Assembly: GCA_035714365.1 (NCBI GenBank)
Contig: DASTMB010000080.1
Span: forward strand, 1 to 61,178
DNA from: Mycobacteriales bacterium
Lineage (GTDB): Bacteria > Actinomycetota > Actinomycetes > BP-191
Direction of reading: 5' to 3'
DNA length: 61,178 bases
In this document: positions 17,350 through 27,696 of the stretch, piece after piece
How positions within the stretch are numbered: the first letter of the stretch is position 1
How the letters are laid out: the number at the start of each line of letters is the position of its first letter
Program-made: the position numbers and the translations under genes
Notes under the pieces: model-generated
Databases searched by the model: none
What the model saw: the letters and a program-made list of their open reading frames with translations, nothing else
What the model was told of the DNA's origin: nothing

Positions 17350-18347
17350 CCGAGCCGCTCGTCCTCGGCATCGAGACCTCCTGCGACGAGACCGGTGTCG
17401 GCATCGTCCGCGGGCAGACGCTGCTCGCCGACGCGATCGCGTCGCAGGTGGACGAGCACGCGCGGTTCGGCGGCGTCGTGCCGGAGGTCGCGTCGCGGGC
17501 GCACCTCGAGGCCATGGTGCCGACCGTCGACCGCGCGCTCGCCACGGCCGGCGTGACGTTGCGCGACATCGACGCGATCGCCGTCACCACCGGCCCCGGC
17601 CTGGCCGGGGCGCTGCTCGTCGGCGTCGCCGCCGCCAAGGCGTACGCGCTCTCGCTCGGCGTGCCGCTCGTCGGTGTCAACCACCTCGCCGCGCACGTCG
17701 CCGTCGACGTGCTGGAGCACGGCCCGCTGCCCGACCCGTGCGTCGCGCTGCTCGTCAGCGGCGGCCACTCGTCGCTGCTGCTCGTGCCCGACGTCACCGA
17801 CGTCCGCCCGCTCGGCGCGACCGTGGACGACGCGGCGGGGGAGGCCTTCGACAAGGTCGCGCGCGTGCTCGGCCTGCCGTTCCCCGGTGGGCCGCACGTC
17901 GACCGCGCCGCCCGCGACGGCGACCCGGCCGCCATCGACTTCCCGCGCGGCAAGCCGGAGGGCGCGTACGACTTCTCGTTCTCCGGCCTCAAGACGGCGG
18001 TCGCGCGCTGGGTCGAGGCGCGTTCGGAGATCCCCGTCAACGACGTGGCCGCGTCGTTCCAGGAAGCCGTCGTCGACGTGCTCGTGACCAAGGCGGTCGC
18101 CGCCTGCCGCGACCACGGCGTCGGCCACCTGCTCATCGGCGGCGGCGTCGCCGCCAACTCCCGCCTCCGCGCCGTCGCCGCCGCCCGGTGCGAGGCCGCG
18201 GGCATCGTGCTGCGGGTGCCGCGGCCCGGCCTCTGCACCGACAACGGCGCCATGGTCGCCGCGCTCGGCGCCGACCTCGTCGGCCGCGGCGTCGCGACGC
18301 CGCTCGACGTCGCCGCCGACCCGTCGCTGCCGCTCGTCGCGCCGTGA
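17346..18347 (+). CDS. tsaD: tRNA N6-adenosine threonylcarbamoyltransferase TsaD
   Basis: A 333-residue catalytic subunit transferring threonylcarbamoyl from TC-AMP to A37 of tRNA. The N-terminus [17 protein letters not shown] is diagnostic. The metal-binding His pair is in NHLAAHV, the phosphate loop is [10 protein letters not shown], and the C-terminal [13 protein letters not shown] motif is intact. The ATG overlaps the rimI stop (ATGA), and the TGA overlaps the GTG of the next small gene. Confidence 0.97.
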   Translation: MTEPLVLGIETSCDETGVGIVRGQTLLADAIASQVDEHARFGGVVPEVASRAHLEAMVPTVDRALATAGVTLRDIDAIAVTTGPGLAGALLVGVAAAKAYALSLGVPLVGVNHLAAHVAVDVLEHGPLPDPCVALLVSGGHSSLLLVPDVTDVRPLGATVDDAAGEAFDKVARVLGLPFPGGPHVDRAARDGDPAAIDFPRGKPEGAYDFSFSGLKTAVARWVEARSEIPVNDVAASFQEAVVDVLVTKAVAACRDHGVGHLLIGGGVAANSRLRAVAAARCEAAGIVLRVPRPGLCTDNGAMVAALGADLVGRGVATPLDVAADPSLPLVAP

Positions 18348-18652
18348 TCACCCGGATGTGGGAGGCGCGGGCGGTGCCCGGGCGGGCGGCCGACCTGGCC
18401 GCGTGGGCGGCCGCCACGCAGCTCCCGCCCGGCGCCGGCGGGCTGCTCGGCGGGCGCGCGTACCTCTCGCTCGACGGCCCCGACCGGGTGGTGGTCATCG
18501 CCGACTGGCGGGACGAGGCGGCGCTGGCGGCGTTCGCCGGTCCCGGGTGGCGGACCGCGGCGCCGGTGGACGCCGCGGGGGAGGCGCTGCTGGCCGGTCC
18601 GGCTCGCGTCTGGCACTTCGTTCCACAGGCCGTTGGAACCGTCCACGGATAG
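18344..18652 (+). CDS. Small monooxygenase-like (dimeric alpha-beta barrel) protein
   Basis: A 102-residue protein that begins [21 protein letters not shown] and contains [13 protein letters not shown] followed by an Ala-rich helix. This is the strand-helix layout of antibiotic-biosynthesis-monooxygenase (ABM) domains, which act as dimers in oxygenation or heme degradation. I see no heme ligand signature. The GTG overlaps the tsaD stop by four bases, so it is cotranscribed with tsaB-rimI-tsaD. Confidence 0.6.
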   Translation: MITRMWEARAVPGRAADLAAWAAATQLPPGAGGLLGGRAYLSLDGPDRVVVIADWRDEAALAAFAGPGWRTAAPVDAAGEALLAGPARVWHFVPQAVGTVHG

Positions 18653-18669
18653 CGCGAACCCCTCCCGGC

Positions 18670-18694
18670 GGAACGGGCTCCCCCTACTACCGTT
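18670..18694 (+). promoter_or_regulatory. Candidate ECF-sigma promoter of the von Willebrand A gene
   Basis: GGAAC (18670-18674) and CGTT (18691-18694) are separated by 16 bases, the general pattern of envelope-stress ECF sigma promoters. The next gene starts at 18738 behind GAGGGAG. Confidence 0.4.
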
Positions 18695-18737
18695 CATTCT
18701 GTCGTAGGCCGTCCTGTCCCCGAGGGAGCCCCGCCCC

Positions 18738-21368
18738 GTGCCCCGCCCGTTCCGCCTCGTGCCGCTGCTCGCGGTGCTGCTGGCCGCGTTCGCGCTGCCC
18801 GCCACCACCGGCGTGGCTGCGGCCTGCGCGGGTGCCGTCGCGCGGGCCGACGGGTGGACCGAGACCGCGCCCAGCCGCGAGCCGGTCGTGTCGTACGCCG
18901 TCGCCGCGACCGCCCCGGACACGATCTACGCCACCGACGGCACCGGCGTGTATGCCACCCACGACGGCGGCTGCGCCTGGCGCGAGGTGCTCGGCGGCGC
19001 CGAGCCGCTCCCGCTCGGCGTCGTGACGCGGCGCCCGGTCGCCGTCGCGGTGTCGTTCCCCCGCGAGGTCACGGTCGCCTGGGTCGCGTCCACCGTCACC
19101 GTCGCCGGCGCGCCGCACCCCGAGGTGCTCGTCAGCGACACCACGAAGGACGCGTTCGGCCACGTCGCCGGCGGCCTCCAGGCCGGCGGCACCGACGGCG
19201 TCCTCCCCGCCACCGGCAACGCCGTCGCGATCGTCGCCGGCACCGAGCCGGACTACGCGTACCTGCTCGTCGACGAGGCCACCGGCCGCCGCCTCTACGC
19301 CACCACCGACCGCGGCGTCTCCTGGCTGCCGCGCGGCCTGCTCTCCGGCGCCGGTGCCGGCGCCGTCCGCGGCCTCGCCGCTGACTCCGTCACCGGCAAC
19401 GTCGTCTGGGGCTGGGGCGACACGCTCGTGCGCTCCGCCGACGGCGGCGAGACGTTCGAGCCGGTCGCCGGCGCCCCGGAGGGGCCGTTCGCCGACGTCG
19501 CCGTCGCGCAGTCGCCGAAGGGCGCGCGCGTCGAGGCGCTCACCACCGCCGGCCGGCTGTGGCGCAGCGACGACGGCGGCCGCACCTGGTCCGTGTCCGG
19601 CTCCGACCCGGGTGGAGCGGCATCCGTCGCGGCCGCGCCCGTCGTCGACGTCGCCGCGATCAGCGGCCCCGGCTACGTCAGCGTCCTCGCCAGCGTGTTC
19701 GGCGCGCTCTGGTACCCGATCGGGCCCGGCGGCTCCGGCGCCGCCGACGTGACGCTCGCGCGGTTCCCGACCGGCGACGTCCGCGTCGCCGTCCGCACCG
19801 GCGCCGCGCTGCTCCGCCAGGACTTCCCCGTCGAGACCGGCGACCCGGGGCTCGGCGGCGGCCGGCCGTCGTCCCGCGTGACGCTGCTGCGCGGTGCGCG
19901 TCGCATCCCGCTCCACCCGGCGCTCGTGCCCGGCACCGAGACCGTGCGGCTGGCGCCCGGCGAGAGCCGCACCGTGCCGTACCGGCTCGAGCTGCCGCCG
20001 ACGCCCACGCCGGTCGACGTGTTCTTCCAGGTCGACACCACCGGCTCGATGCAGCCGGTCATCGACGCGTTGCGGCAGGCGCTCGCCCGGATCGTCAACG
20101 ACCTGACCACCGCCGGGATCGAGGCCCACTTCGGCGTGGGGTCGTTCAAGGACTACCCGAGTACCTCGGAGCCCCGCGACTACCCGTACCAGCTCTTCCG
20201 CGAGATCGGCCCGGTCGACCAGGACCTCCAGCTCGCGCTGCAACGCCTCCAGGAGGGTGGCGGCGGCGACGAGGCGGAGTCGCAGTTCGAGGCGATCTAC
20301 GAGTCGGTGCACGACGCGGCCGGGCTGAAGTCGTTCCTCGACGAGCCCGAGGGCGACACGCTCTGGCGCCCGGGTGCGTTGCGCATCGAGGTCGTCGCGA
20401 CGGATCAGTCGTCGCACGTCGGCGACGGCGCCTCCTACCCAGGGGCGTCGTACGAGGACGCGCTCAACGGCCTGCTGCGCGCGCACGTGCGCACCGTCGG
20501 CATCGCGGCCGGCCCCAACGCGCGGACCGACCTCAGCACGCACGCCCAGGACACCGGCTCCCTCGCGCCCCCCGGCGGCATCGACTGCGACGCGGACGGC
20601 GACATCGACGTCAAGGAGGGGCAGCCGCTCGTCTGCGACTTCGCCCCGGGTCTCGGCACCAACGTGCCCACCGGCACGCCCGTGCCGATCCTCGACCCGT
20701 CCGGCGCGCGCGGCCTCAGCGGCGCGATCGTCGCGATGGTCCGCGCCCAGCACGACCCGCAGACCGTGCGGCTGTCGTCGTCCGAGCCGGGCGTCGCGGC
20801 CGTCGTCGACGGCGTGCACCGCGGGGTCGACGTCAAGGTGCCGAACGCCGTCGAGGACGCCGTGCGCTTCACCTGCACGCGCGCCTACTACGGCCGCACC
20901 ACCGACGTCCGGCTCCCCGCGTACGTCGGCGGCCGCCTCGTCGCCGAGGGCACCGCGCGCGTCGCCTGCGGCGCCCCCGGCGTCCCGCCCCCGCCGCCCG
21001 CGCCGCGCCGCGTGGAGGAGTTCGTGCCGGTGCCGCCGCGCAACGCCCCGCTCCCGGCGCTGGCCGTGCCCGCCCCCGCCCCGCCGGCGCCGGTCCACAA
21101 CCTCAACCCGAACACCAACCCCAACGCCCAGCTCAACAGCAACGTCACCACCCAGACCGGCGTCGCCGGCGAGGAGCAGCAGCAGCCCCAGCTCGCCCTC
21201 GCCGCCGACCACGGCGCCCCGCAGCTCGGCCTGGACGAAGAGCTCGCCATGTCCGCCCGCACCACCCCACCCCCACCCCTCCTGCCAGCCGCGGCCGCCG
21301 CCCTGACGGCCGCCGCCGCCTACGAAGCCCGCCGCCGCACCCGCACCACCCCCGCCCGCGCCCGCTGA
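18738..21368 (+). CDS. Large secreted protein with Asp-box repeats and a von Willebrand A domain
   Basis: An 876-residue protein. The GTG opens a signal peptide (RPFRLVPLLAVLLAAFALP...). Residues about 35-380 form a beta-propeller-like region with sialidase-type Asp boxes (for example SADGGETF and SDDGGRTW). A vWA domain follows at about residue 430, with the metal-site start VFFQVDTTGSM, and contains FGVGSFKDYP. Towards the end come a Pro-rich stretch, an Asn/Pro-rich NLNPNTNPNAQLN segment, a Gln run, and a hydrophobic helix with an Arg-rich tail. It looks like a cell-surface protein anchored by its C-terminus. The partner is unknown. A long inverted repeat follows the stop. Confidence 0.75.
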   Translation: MPRPFRLVPLLAVLLAAFALPATTGVAAACAGAVARADGWTETAPSREPVVSYAVAATAPDTIYATDGTGVYATHDGGCAWREVLGGAEPLPLGVVTRRPVAVAVSFPREVTVAWVASTVTVAGAPHPEVLVSDTTKDAFGHVAGGLQAGGTDGVLPATGNAVAIVAGTEPDYAYLLVDEATGRRLYATTDRGVSWLPRGLLSGAGAGAVRGLAADSVTGNVVWGWGDTLVRSADGGETFEPVAGAPEGPFADVAVAQSPKGARVEALTTAGRLWRSDDGGRTWSVSGSDPGGAASVAAAPVVDVAAISGPGYVSVLASVFGALWYPIGPGGSGAADVTLARFPTGDVRVAVRTGAALLRQDFPVETGDPGLGGGRPSSRVTLLRGARRIPLHPALVPGTETVRLAPGESRTVPYRLELPPTPTPVDVFFQVDTTGSMQPVIDALRQALARIVNDLTTAGIEAHFGVGSFKDYPSTSEPRDYPYQLFREIGPVDQDLQLALQRLQEGGGGDEAESQFEAIYESVHDAAGLKSFLDEPEGDTLWRPGALRIEVVATDQSSHVGDGASYPGASYEDALNGLLRAHVRTVGIAAGPNARTDLSTHAQDTGSLAPPGGIDCDADGDIDVKEGQPLVCDFAPGLGTNVPTGTPVPILDPSGARGLSGAIVAMVRAQHDPQTVRLSSSEPGVAAVVDGVHRGVDVKVPNAVEDAVRFTCTRAYYGRTTDVRLPAYVGGRLVAEGTARVACGAPGVPPPPPAPRRVEEFVPVPPRNAPLPALAVPAPAPPAPVHNLNPNTNPNAQLNSNVTTQTGVAGEEQQQPQLALAADHGAPQLGLDEELAMSARTTPPPPLLPAAAAALTAAAAYEARRRTRTTPARAR

Positions 21369-21471
21369 ACACGTCGCGGCTCACGGGCACCTGGGACCGC
21401 TGCGGCCGACTAAAGCGCCGCAGGCGCCCTAGGCCGCAGTGGTCCCAGGTGCCCGCGAACCGAGCCGTGTT
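21368..21471. repeat. Nested inverted repeat between the vWA gene and groES
   Basis: Two 23-base arms (21385-21407 and 21432-21454) are complementary with one mismatch. An inner hairpin (GCGCC, loop GCA, GGCGC) lies at 21415-21427. Outer ends AACACG (21368-21373) and CGTGTT (21466-21471) are also complementary. It begins at the vWA stop codon and ends at the -35 of the groES promoter. It may end the upstream transcript; there is no U-run, so another role or a small mobile repeat is possible. Confidence 0.7.
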
Positions 21472-21499
21472 GACTCCACTCGCCCTGTCGCCCTAATGT
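21470..21499 (+). promoter_or_regulatory. groES-groEL promoter
   Basis: TTGACT (21470-21475) and TAATGT (21494-21499) with 18 bases between them. The predicted start falls at the left edge of the CIRCE operator. Confidence 0.6.
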
Positions 21500-21504
21500 C
21501 GAGG

Positions 21505-21531
21505 TTGGCACTCGGGACCTTCGAGTGCTAA
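21505..21531 (+). promoter_or_regulatory. CIRCE operator (HrcA binding site)
   Basis: TTGGCACTC, nine bases, GAGTGCTAA: a complete CIRCE inverted repeat with one difference from the textbook left arm (TTGGC for TTAGC). It lies just after the groES promoter, where HrcA would repress the heat-shock operon. The hrcA gene is not in the window. Confidence 0.92.
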
Positions 21532-21617
21532 GCGCGACCAGGCGCCCGACCCCCGCGACGGCGGGCCGCCGGCCGAGCGCCACCACGTTCACGCGACCAC
21601 AGGAGGGCCAGGCAGAC

Positions 21618-21923
21618 ATGCCGACCGCCACCAAGGTAAACATCCGCCCGCTCGAGGACCGCATCGTCGTCCAGGCCAACGAGGCCGAGACCACGACCGC
21701 GTCCGGCATCGTCATCCCGGACACCGCCAAGGAGAAGCCGCAGGAGGGCACGGTCATCGCCGTGGGCCCCGGCCGCTTCGAGGACGGCCAGCGCGTGCCG
21801 CTGGACGTCAAGGAGGGCGACACCGTCATCTACAGCAAGTACGGCGGCACCGAGGTCAAGTACGGCGCCGACGAGTACCTCGTGCTGAGCGCGCGCGACG
21901 TCCTCGCGATCATCGAGAAGTAG
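21618..21923 (+). CDS. groES: Co-chaperonin GroES
   Basis: A 101-residue co-chaperonin that caps GroEL. It starts [20 protein letters not shown], has the mobile-loop region with [16 protein letters not shown] and ends in [13 protein letters not shown]. The ATG is 11 bases downstream of AGGAGG. It is the first gene of a CIRCE-controlled operon; groEL starts 69 bases after the stop. Confidence 0.97.
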   Translation: MPTATKVNIRPLEDRIVVQANEAETTTASGIVIPDTAKEKPQEGTVIAVGPGRFEDGQRVPLDVKEGDTVIYSKYGGTEVKYGADEYLVLSARDVLAIIEK

Positions 21924-21983
21924 CCACCTCGCCGCCCCGGCACCCGTCGTGCTCGTCGCGACGAGGCCGGGGCGGCGTGCTGA

Positions 21984-23636
<1,653 letters not shown>

Positions 23637-23653
23637 AACGGCACGAATCACGA

Positions 23654-23693
23654 CGGAGGACCCGGGACCGGAAGAATCGGCCCGGGTCCTCCG
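23654..23693 (+). terminator. Terminator after groEL
   Basis: A perfect 13-base-pair stem (23654-23666 with 23681-23693), loop of 14 bases, 17 bases after the groEL stop. No U-run follows, which is usual in this GC-rich group. Confidence 0.75.
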
Positions 23694-23802
23694 CCGTTCG
23701 CACTAGAAATGGTGGTCCGTTCGCCGTGGGGTGACCGCCATTGGTCATCATTTTCGGGAAAGCGCTGGACAACGCTCCGGAAACGGGGCCACTGTCCGCG
23801 CT

Positions 23803-24522
23803 GTGCGGGGGATCACGGGGCGGATCAGTGTCGTGCTGCTGCTGGTCGCGGCGGCGACGGTGTCGGGCGCCGGGCCCGCGCAGGCACTGGCCTGCGACGC
23901 CGAGCAGGTGAAGATGGTGCAGACCGGCCGGAACACGTACGGCAGCATGGGCACCCTCTACGCGTACAACCGGACCATCGCGTGGTGCGGGACGTCCGGG
24001 AACTCGGTGTTCTGGGCGCTCGGCGGCGGCTTCATGGACATGGTCGAGATCGGCACGCGGCAATCCGGAACCATGCCCGGCGTGTTCGCGATCTTCGTGG
24101 AGTACTCGATCTACCCGGCGCCGCTCGTCTACCACGACTCGGACGAGCTGTCGGGCACGACGTACGCGAACGGACAATGGGTTTCGTTCAATGCGACGAA
24201 CCTCACCGGCACGTCATACGAGCTGAAGACGCAGTATGCGCTCGGGTCGTCCCAGACCGGGTGGACGACGTTCTACACGACCCCCTACGCGGCCGCGAAC
24301 TACGGCCTCCCGATGAGCGAGGTGGCGCGGTACGGCAACACCGACGCGAGCATCCACGCGATCGGCCTGAAGTACCGGCCCGTCACCGGCGGCTGGCTCG
24401 GCTGGGACTCCCTCACCTGCGCGGAGCCGCGACTGAACACGATTCCCGACTGGGACGCGACGAAGTACTCGAACACCGAGTGGGCGACGACGTACGCGCC
24501 GCCGCGGGCGGGGGACTGCTGA
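23803..24522 (+). CDS. Secreted protein of unknown function, Trp/Tyr-rich
   Basis: A 239-residue protein. The GTG at 23803 gives a clean signal peptide (RGITGRISVVLLLVAAATVSG, cleaved near AQA-LA). A GTG at 23731 is in frame but would add 24 residues ahead of the signal. The mature part has five Cys and many Tyr, Thr and Trp residues in alternating patterns that suggest beta strands. Codon use is slightly less GC-rich than that of neighbours, and the upstream 100 bases are the most AT-rich around. I recognise no family. The stop overlaps the next ATG (TGATG). Confidence 0.65.
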   Translation: MRGITGRISVVLLLVAAATVSGAGPAQALACDAEQVKMVQTGRNTYGSMGTLYAYNRTIAWCGTSGNSVFWALGGGFMDMVEIGTRQSGTMPGVFAIFVEYSIYPAPLVYHDSDELSGTTYANGQWVSFNATNLTGTSYELKTQYALGSSQTGWTTFYTTPYAAANYGLPMSEVARYGNTDASIHAIGLKYRPVTGGWLGWDSLTCAEPRLNTIPDWDATKYSNTEWATTYAPPRAGDC

Positions 24523-25085
24523 TGAACCGCATCGTGCCGCTGATGGCCGTTCTGCTGCTGACCGGTTCCTGCGCCGCCGCGGGCGACGCGGTGCGGGCGG
24601 AGAAGGGCGCAGTGCGGCCACCGGCGCGTCCCGCGATCGACTGGGACCATCCACTGGCCGCCGCGATCCGCACCGACCGGGCGCACGCCCGCACCGCGGG
24701 GCACCTGCGCTTCGTGCCGGTGGTCCCGCAGTTCGCGGCGGCCGAACGCGCGGTCGAGGTGACCGACCCGGCGGTCGACGACGGGCAGCACGGCTCGGTG
24801 GCGTTCGTGTACGACCTGCCGCCGTCGGACGCGTTCCCCGCCGGCGGCCGGGTGGTCGTGGTCGAGGGTCCGACGGACACGACCGAGGCCGACATCCCGC
24901 GTATCGTCGCCTCCAACGGCGCCGAGCACTTCCACGAGGTCACGGTTGGCGGGCGCCAGGCGCTGCTCATCGAGGCGGACGGCATCGGGCGTGTACGGAT
25001 CTTCCGGAACGGCATCGTCATCGACGTCACGGGTCCGGCGGTCTCGCCGGAGGCGGTCGTTGCCCTGGCCGATGCGATCGGCTGA
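24522..25085 (+). CDS. Putative lipoprotein of unknown function
   Basis: A 187-residue protein with a short charged start (MNR), a hydrophobic core and LLTGSC, a somewhat unusual lipobox. The mature part has an acidic Asp-rich centre and FRNGIVIDVTG before a C-terminal helix, resembling small extracellular domains. The ATG shares one base with the preceding stop, and its end overlaps the next gene by 14 bases, so the three genes 23803-25443 form an operon of exported proteins. Confidence 0.65.
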   Translation: MNRIVPLMAVLLLTGSCAAAGDAVRAEKGAVRPPARPAIDWDHPLAAAIRTDRAHARTAGHLRFVPVVPQFAAAERAVEVTDPAVDDGQHGSVAFVYDLPPSDAFPAGGRVVVVEGPTDTTEADIPRIVASNGAEHFHEVTVGGRQALLIEADGIGRVRIFRNGIVIDVTGPAVSPEAVVALADAIG

Positions 25086-25443
25086 CCCGCTGGCGGTGGC
25101 CGCGCTGATCCTCGGCCTGCTGGCGCTCCCGGCCTGCACCCGGCACGCGGCGCGGGTCGACGACACCACCGCGACCTGCCGCTCCGCCTTCCCGGGCAAG
25201 ACGGTCGTCGGGGCCTACCCCACGACCGTGGGCTCGGTGCGCGAGCGGTCGGTTGGTCCGGGGCGGCGCCCGGCGGCGGGCGCCTGGCCGGGCAGGGGAG
25301 CCGCGGACGCCGCGGCCTGGTGCTACGTCGGCGGGGACGAGCGGCGTGCGGAGACCGCCGCGGCGGCGGTGCGCGGGGAGGCGCCGGTGGTGTTCGCGAG
25401 CGGCGGCATCCTGGTGTCGTCGTCCGGCCCGGCGGTGCCGTGA
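25072..25443 (+). CDS. Small lipoprotein, paralogue of the gene at 26030
   Basis: A 123-residue protein with a hydrophobic start and the lipobox LPAC. The mature sequence shares a spaced pattern with the protein at 26030: Cys, then FP, VGAY-x-TT, an Arg/Trp region, DAAAWC (DTAAAAWC in the other), and a late P(V/I)(V/I)F followed by Gly. Two conserved Cys could form a disulphide. No known family. The ATG lies inside the 3' end of the previous gene. Confidence 0.65.
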   Translation: MRSADPLAVAALILGLLALPACTRHAARVDDTTATCRSAFPGKTVVGAYPTTVGSVRERSVGPGRRPAAGAWPGRGAADAAAWCYVGGDERRAETAAAAVRGEAPVVFASGGILVSSSGPAVP

Positions 25444-25449
25444 CCGGGG

Positions 25450-25478
25450 CTGGCGCGGGCGTGCCGGGTCGCTAGGAT
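25450..25478 (+). promoter_or_regulatory. Candidate promoter for the lipoprotein pair 25515-26398
   Basis: CTGGCG (25450-25455) and TAGGAT (25473-25478), 17 bases apart, with AGGAG before the ATG at 25515. The mRNA would have a leader of about 30 bases. Confidence 0.45.
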
Positions 25479-25514
25479 TCGCGCCGTTCCTCTCCCTACG
25501 ACAGGAGCCCCCGC

Positions 25515-26033
25515 ATGCGCGCCCCCTGGCTGCCGCCCGTCCTCGCCGTGACGCTCGCGGCGTGCGGCGGGTCCGCCGGCGACTCCGGCGCGGCGCCCGC
25601 CCCGACCACCGCCGCGCCGGCGACGACGACCGCGCCCACCGCCGCGGCGGCCACGCCGTCGGCCACGACCGCGGCCGGCCCCGGGCACGCGAAGCTCGCG
25701 TTCACCGGCGCGTTCAGCCTCACCGTCGACCGGGACGGCGCGTTCTGCGGCTACTACTACCCGAGCACGCGGAAGGGCGTCGTCTACAGTCTGCGGCCGG
25801 CCGCGGGCGAGGCCGGCGGCTGGGACTTCACGGCCAGCGACGACGAGGGCAACGGCCGCGGCATCGCGTACCTGAACACCGCGAACGGCTCGTACGCCGG
25901 CGACGCCCGCACCGGCACGATCGCGCTGAGCCTGGACCGCACCAAGGCGACGTTCGACTTCGACGTGCTCAAGGTGGTGGGCCGCACGCCGGTCCACGTC
26001 AAGGGCACCATCACCTGCCCGCCGTCGCCGTGA
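25515..26033 (+). CDS. Lipoprotein with Ala/Thr-rich linker
   Basis: A 172-residue protein with lipobox LAAC, then about 35 residues of Ala, Thr and Pro acting as a spacer, then a globular domain of about 115 residues. That domain has a Cys in FCGYYYPST and another in ITCPPSP at the end, which could pair. It is rich in beta-type alternation. AGGAG stands before the ATG. No family recognised. Its stop overlaps the next GTG by four bases. Confidence 0.7.
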   Translation: MRAPWLPPVLAVTLAACGGSAGDSGAAPAPTTAAPATTTAPTAAAATPSATTAAGPGHAKLAFTGAFSLTVDRDGAFCGYYYPSTRKGVVYSLRPAAGEAGGWDFTASDDEGNGRGIAYLNTANGSYAGDARTGTIALSLDRTKATFDFDVLKVVGRTPVHVKGTITCPPSP

Positions 26034-26398
26034 GCCGCCGCCACGCCCGCCGCGCCGGGGCGGCCACCGCCGCCGCGGTGGCGCTCGCGCTGGCCGCCTG
26101 CGGGGCCCCGGAGAAGGACTACGCGACCCGCCTGTGCCACAAGATCTTCCCGCACCAGAAGGTGGGTGCCGCCTACCTGACGACGGCGAAGAAGGTGAAG
26201 GACCACCCGCCGGCGCCGGACCAGCGCGCCGCGCGCGACGAGTGGAAGGACGTGTCCGACACGGCCGCCGCCGCGTGGTGCTGGATGGAGGGCAAGCGCA
26301 CGGAGTTCACCGGCGCGGCGACGGAGGGCGGGACACCGATCATCTTCCGCACGGGCACGCCCGGCAGCCTGCCGCGCAGCCCGGACGGCCCGTCGTAG
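26030..26398 (+). CDS. Small lipoprotein, paralogue of the gene at 25072
   Basis: A 122-residue protein with an Ala-rich signal and lipobox LAAC. The mature part CHKIFPHQKVGAAYLTT...DTAAAAWCW...PIIF matches the protein at 25072 position by position over about 75 residues, with both Cys conserved. The GTG overlaps the stop of 25515. The stop codon TAG is directly followed by the reversed stop of the convergent peptidase gene, without a single spacer base. Confidence 0.65.
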   Translation: MSRRHARRAGAATAAAVALALAACGAPEKDYATRLCHKIFPHQKVGAAYLTTAKKVKDHPPAPDQRAARDEWKDVSDTAAAAWCWMEGKRTEFTGAATEGGTPIIFRTGTPGSLPRSPDGPS

Positions 26399-27565
26399 CT
26401 ACGGCGCGATCAGCGCGCCGAGCTCGAAGTGCATCGGGTCGGTGTACGACCAGTCCCCGCCCCAGCGGAACCCCCACCGCTTGAAGATCGCGACGACCCG
26501 CGCGTCCATGGTGCCGCGCCCGCCGCGCTGGTTGCTGGCGGCGTCGAGGTCGATCGCGATGCCCCACGTGTGCAGCGAGATCGGGTGCGACGGGTCCCGC
26601 TCGATGAAGCGCGGGACATAGCAGCCATCGTAGGAGTGGACCAGGTCGCCGAGCCCGGCGGCCTGCACCTCGGCGAGCGCCGCGCGGAGCTGCGGCAGCA
26701 TCAGCCGGTGGCAGGTGACCCGGCCGAGGATCGGGACGGTGCCGCTGACGATGTTGCTCGCGACCCAGCGCGCGTCCGGCTCGATGGTGCCGTCGTCGTA
26801 CCAGCGGTAGGAGAACGCGCCGAACGCCTTCGCCGCCCGCGACCCGGTGAGGAACGCGTACGGCGTCTGCGGCTGCGTGAGCAGGTGGATGGTGACGCCG
26901 CCGCCGACGGCGCGGCGGACGGCGGAGGCGAGCGCGGCCGGGTCGCCGGTGCCGGCGGTGAGGACGGCGGCGTTGGGAGCGGGCAGGCCGAGCTCGGCGG
27001 CGACCGGGCCGGACACGACGGCGGCGACGCCGGGCAGGCCGGTGATGGCGAGCGCGGCGAGGCGCAGCGAGCGGACACGGCGGCCGCCGACGGCGACCGG
27101 CTTGCCGAGCGCGAGGTGGCGGGCCTTCGCGGTGTCGTGGGCGACGACGAGGTCGCCGCGCGCGACCGCGTCCCACACGGCGTTCGCCTCGGCGGTCCCC
27201 TGCGGCGCGAACGTCCGGAACGGCGACGGGTCGACGCCGGCGATGCCCACCATGGCGCCGCCGACCTTGACGACCCCCTGCCGGAACGTCGTCACGCCGG
27301 CCGGCGCGAGCCCGCGCAGCCGGTGCTCGACGGCGGGGGAGAGCGGCCTGGCGCCGACGACGAGGACGTCGGGGCGGACGCGCTTCTTCAACGGCGCCAC
27401 CGGGCGCACGACGGCCCCCGCGGGCGCGGCGGACGGGGCGTTGCGGCGGGCGGCGCGGCCGCCGGAGGCGATCGACGCGCCGGGCTCGCCGTTGCAGGCG
27501 GTGGCGAGGAGGGCGCAGCCGAGCGCGAGCGCGGCGGTGCGGGCGCGGCGTGCTGCTGGGGTCAC
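26399..27565 (-). CDS. Lipoprotein with MacB-like extracellular domain and C-terminal M15 peptidase
   Basis: A 388-residue protein. The GTG has AGGAAG upstream and opens a lipoprotein signal with lipobox ATAC. Residues about 60-235 resemble the extracellular domain of MacB/FtsX-type permeases, with the VAHDTAKARHLALGKPVAVGG turn, but no transmembrane helices. Residues about 270-388 are a D-Ala-D-Ala carboxypeptidase domain of the M15 (VanY) type: HTWGIAIDLD supplies the first zinc His and Asp, and DPMHFEL the last His. It probably trims peptidoglycan stems at the outer face of the membrane. The domain combination is unusual; the MacB likeness is my inference. Confidence 0.7.
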   Translation of the reverse strand: MTPAARRARTAALALGCALLATACNGEPGASIASGGRAARRNAPSAAPAGAVVRPVAPLKKRVRPDVLVVGARPLSPAVEHRLRGLAPAGVTTFRQGVVKVGGAMVGIAGVDPSPFRTFAPQGTAEANAVWDAVARGDLVVAHDTAKARHLALGKPVAVGGRRVRSLRLAALAITGLPGVAAVVSGPVAAELGLPAPNAAVLTAGTGDPAALASAVRRAVGGGVTIHLLTQPQTPYAFLTGSRAAKAFGAFSYRWYDDGTIEPDARWVASNIVSGTVPILGRVTCHRLMLPQLRAALAEVQAAGLGDLVHSYDGCYVPRFIERDPSHPISLHTWGIAIDLDAASNQRGGRGTMDARVVAIFKRWGFRWGGDWSYTDPMHFELGALIAP

Positions 27566-27696
27566 GGGGCTTCCTGCGGGGGGACGAACCGGGACGGATC
27601 ACCAGGGTACGTCGCCGCGCGGGCGCCGTTCCCCCCGGAACAACGCTCGCGCCGGTCGATGGTGACGAGAGCCGCGGCGCGCCGCCGCGGTTCGGG

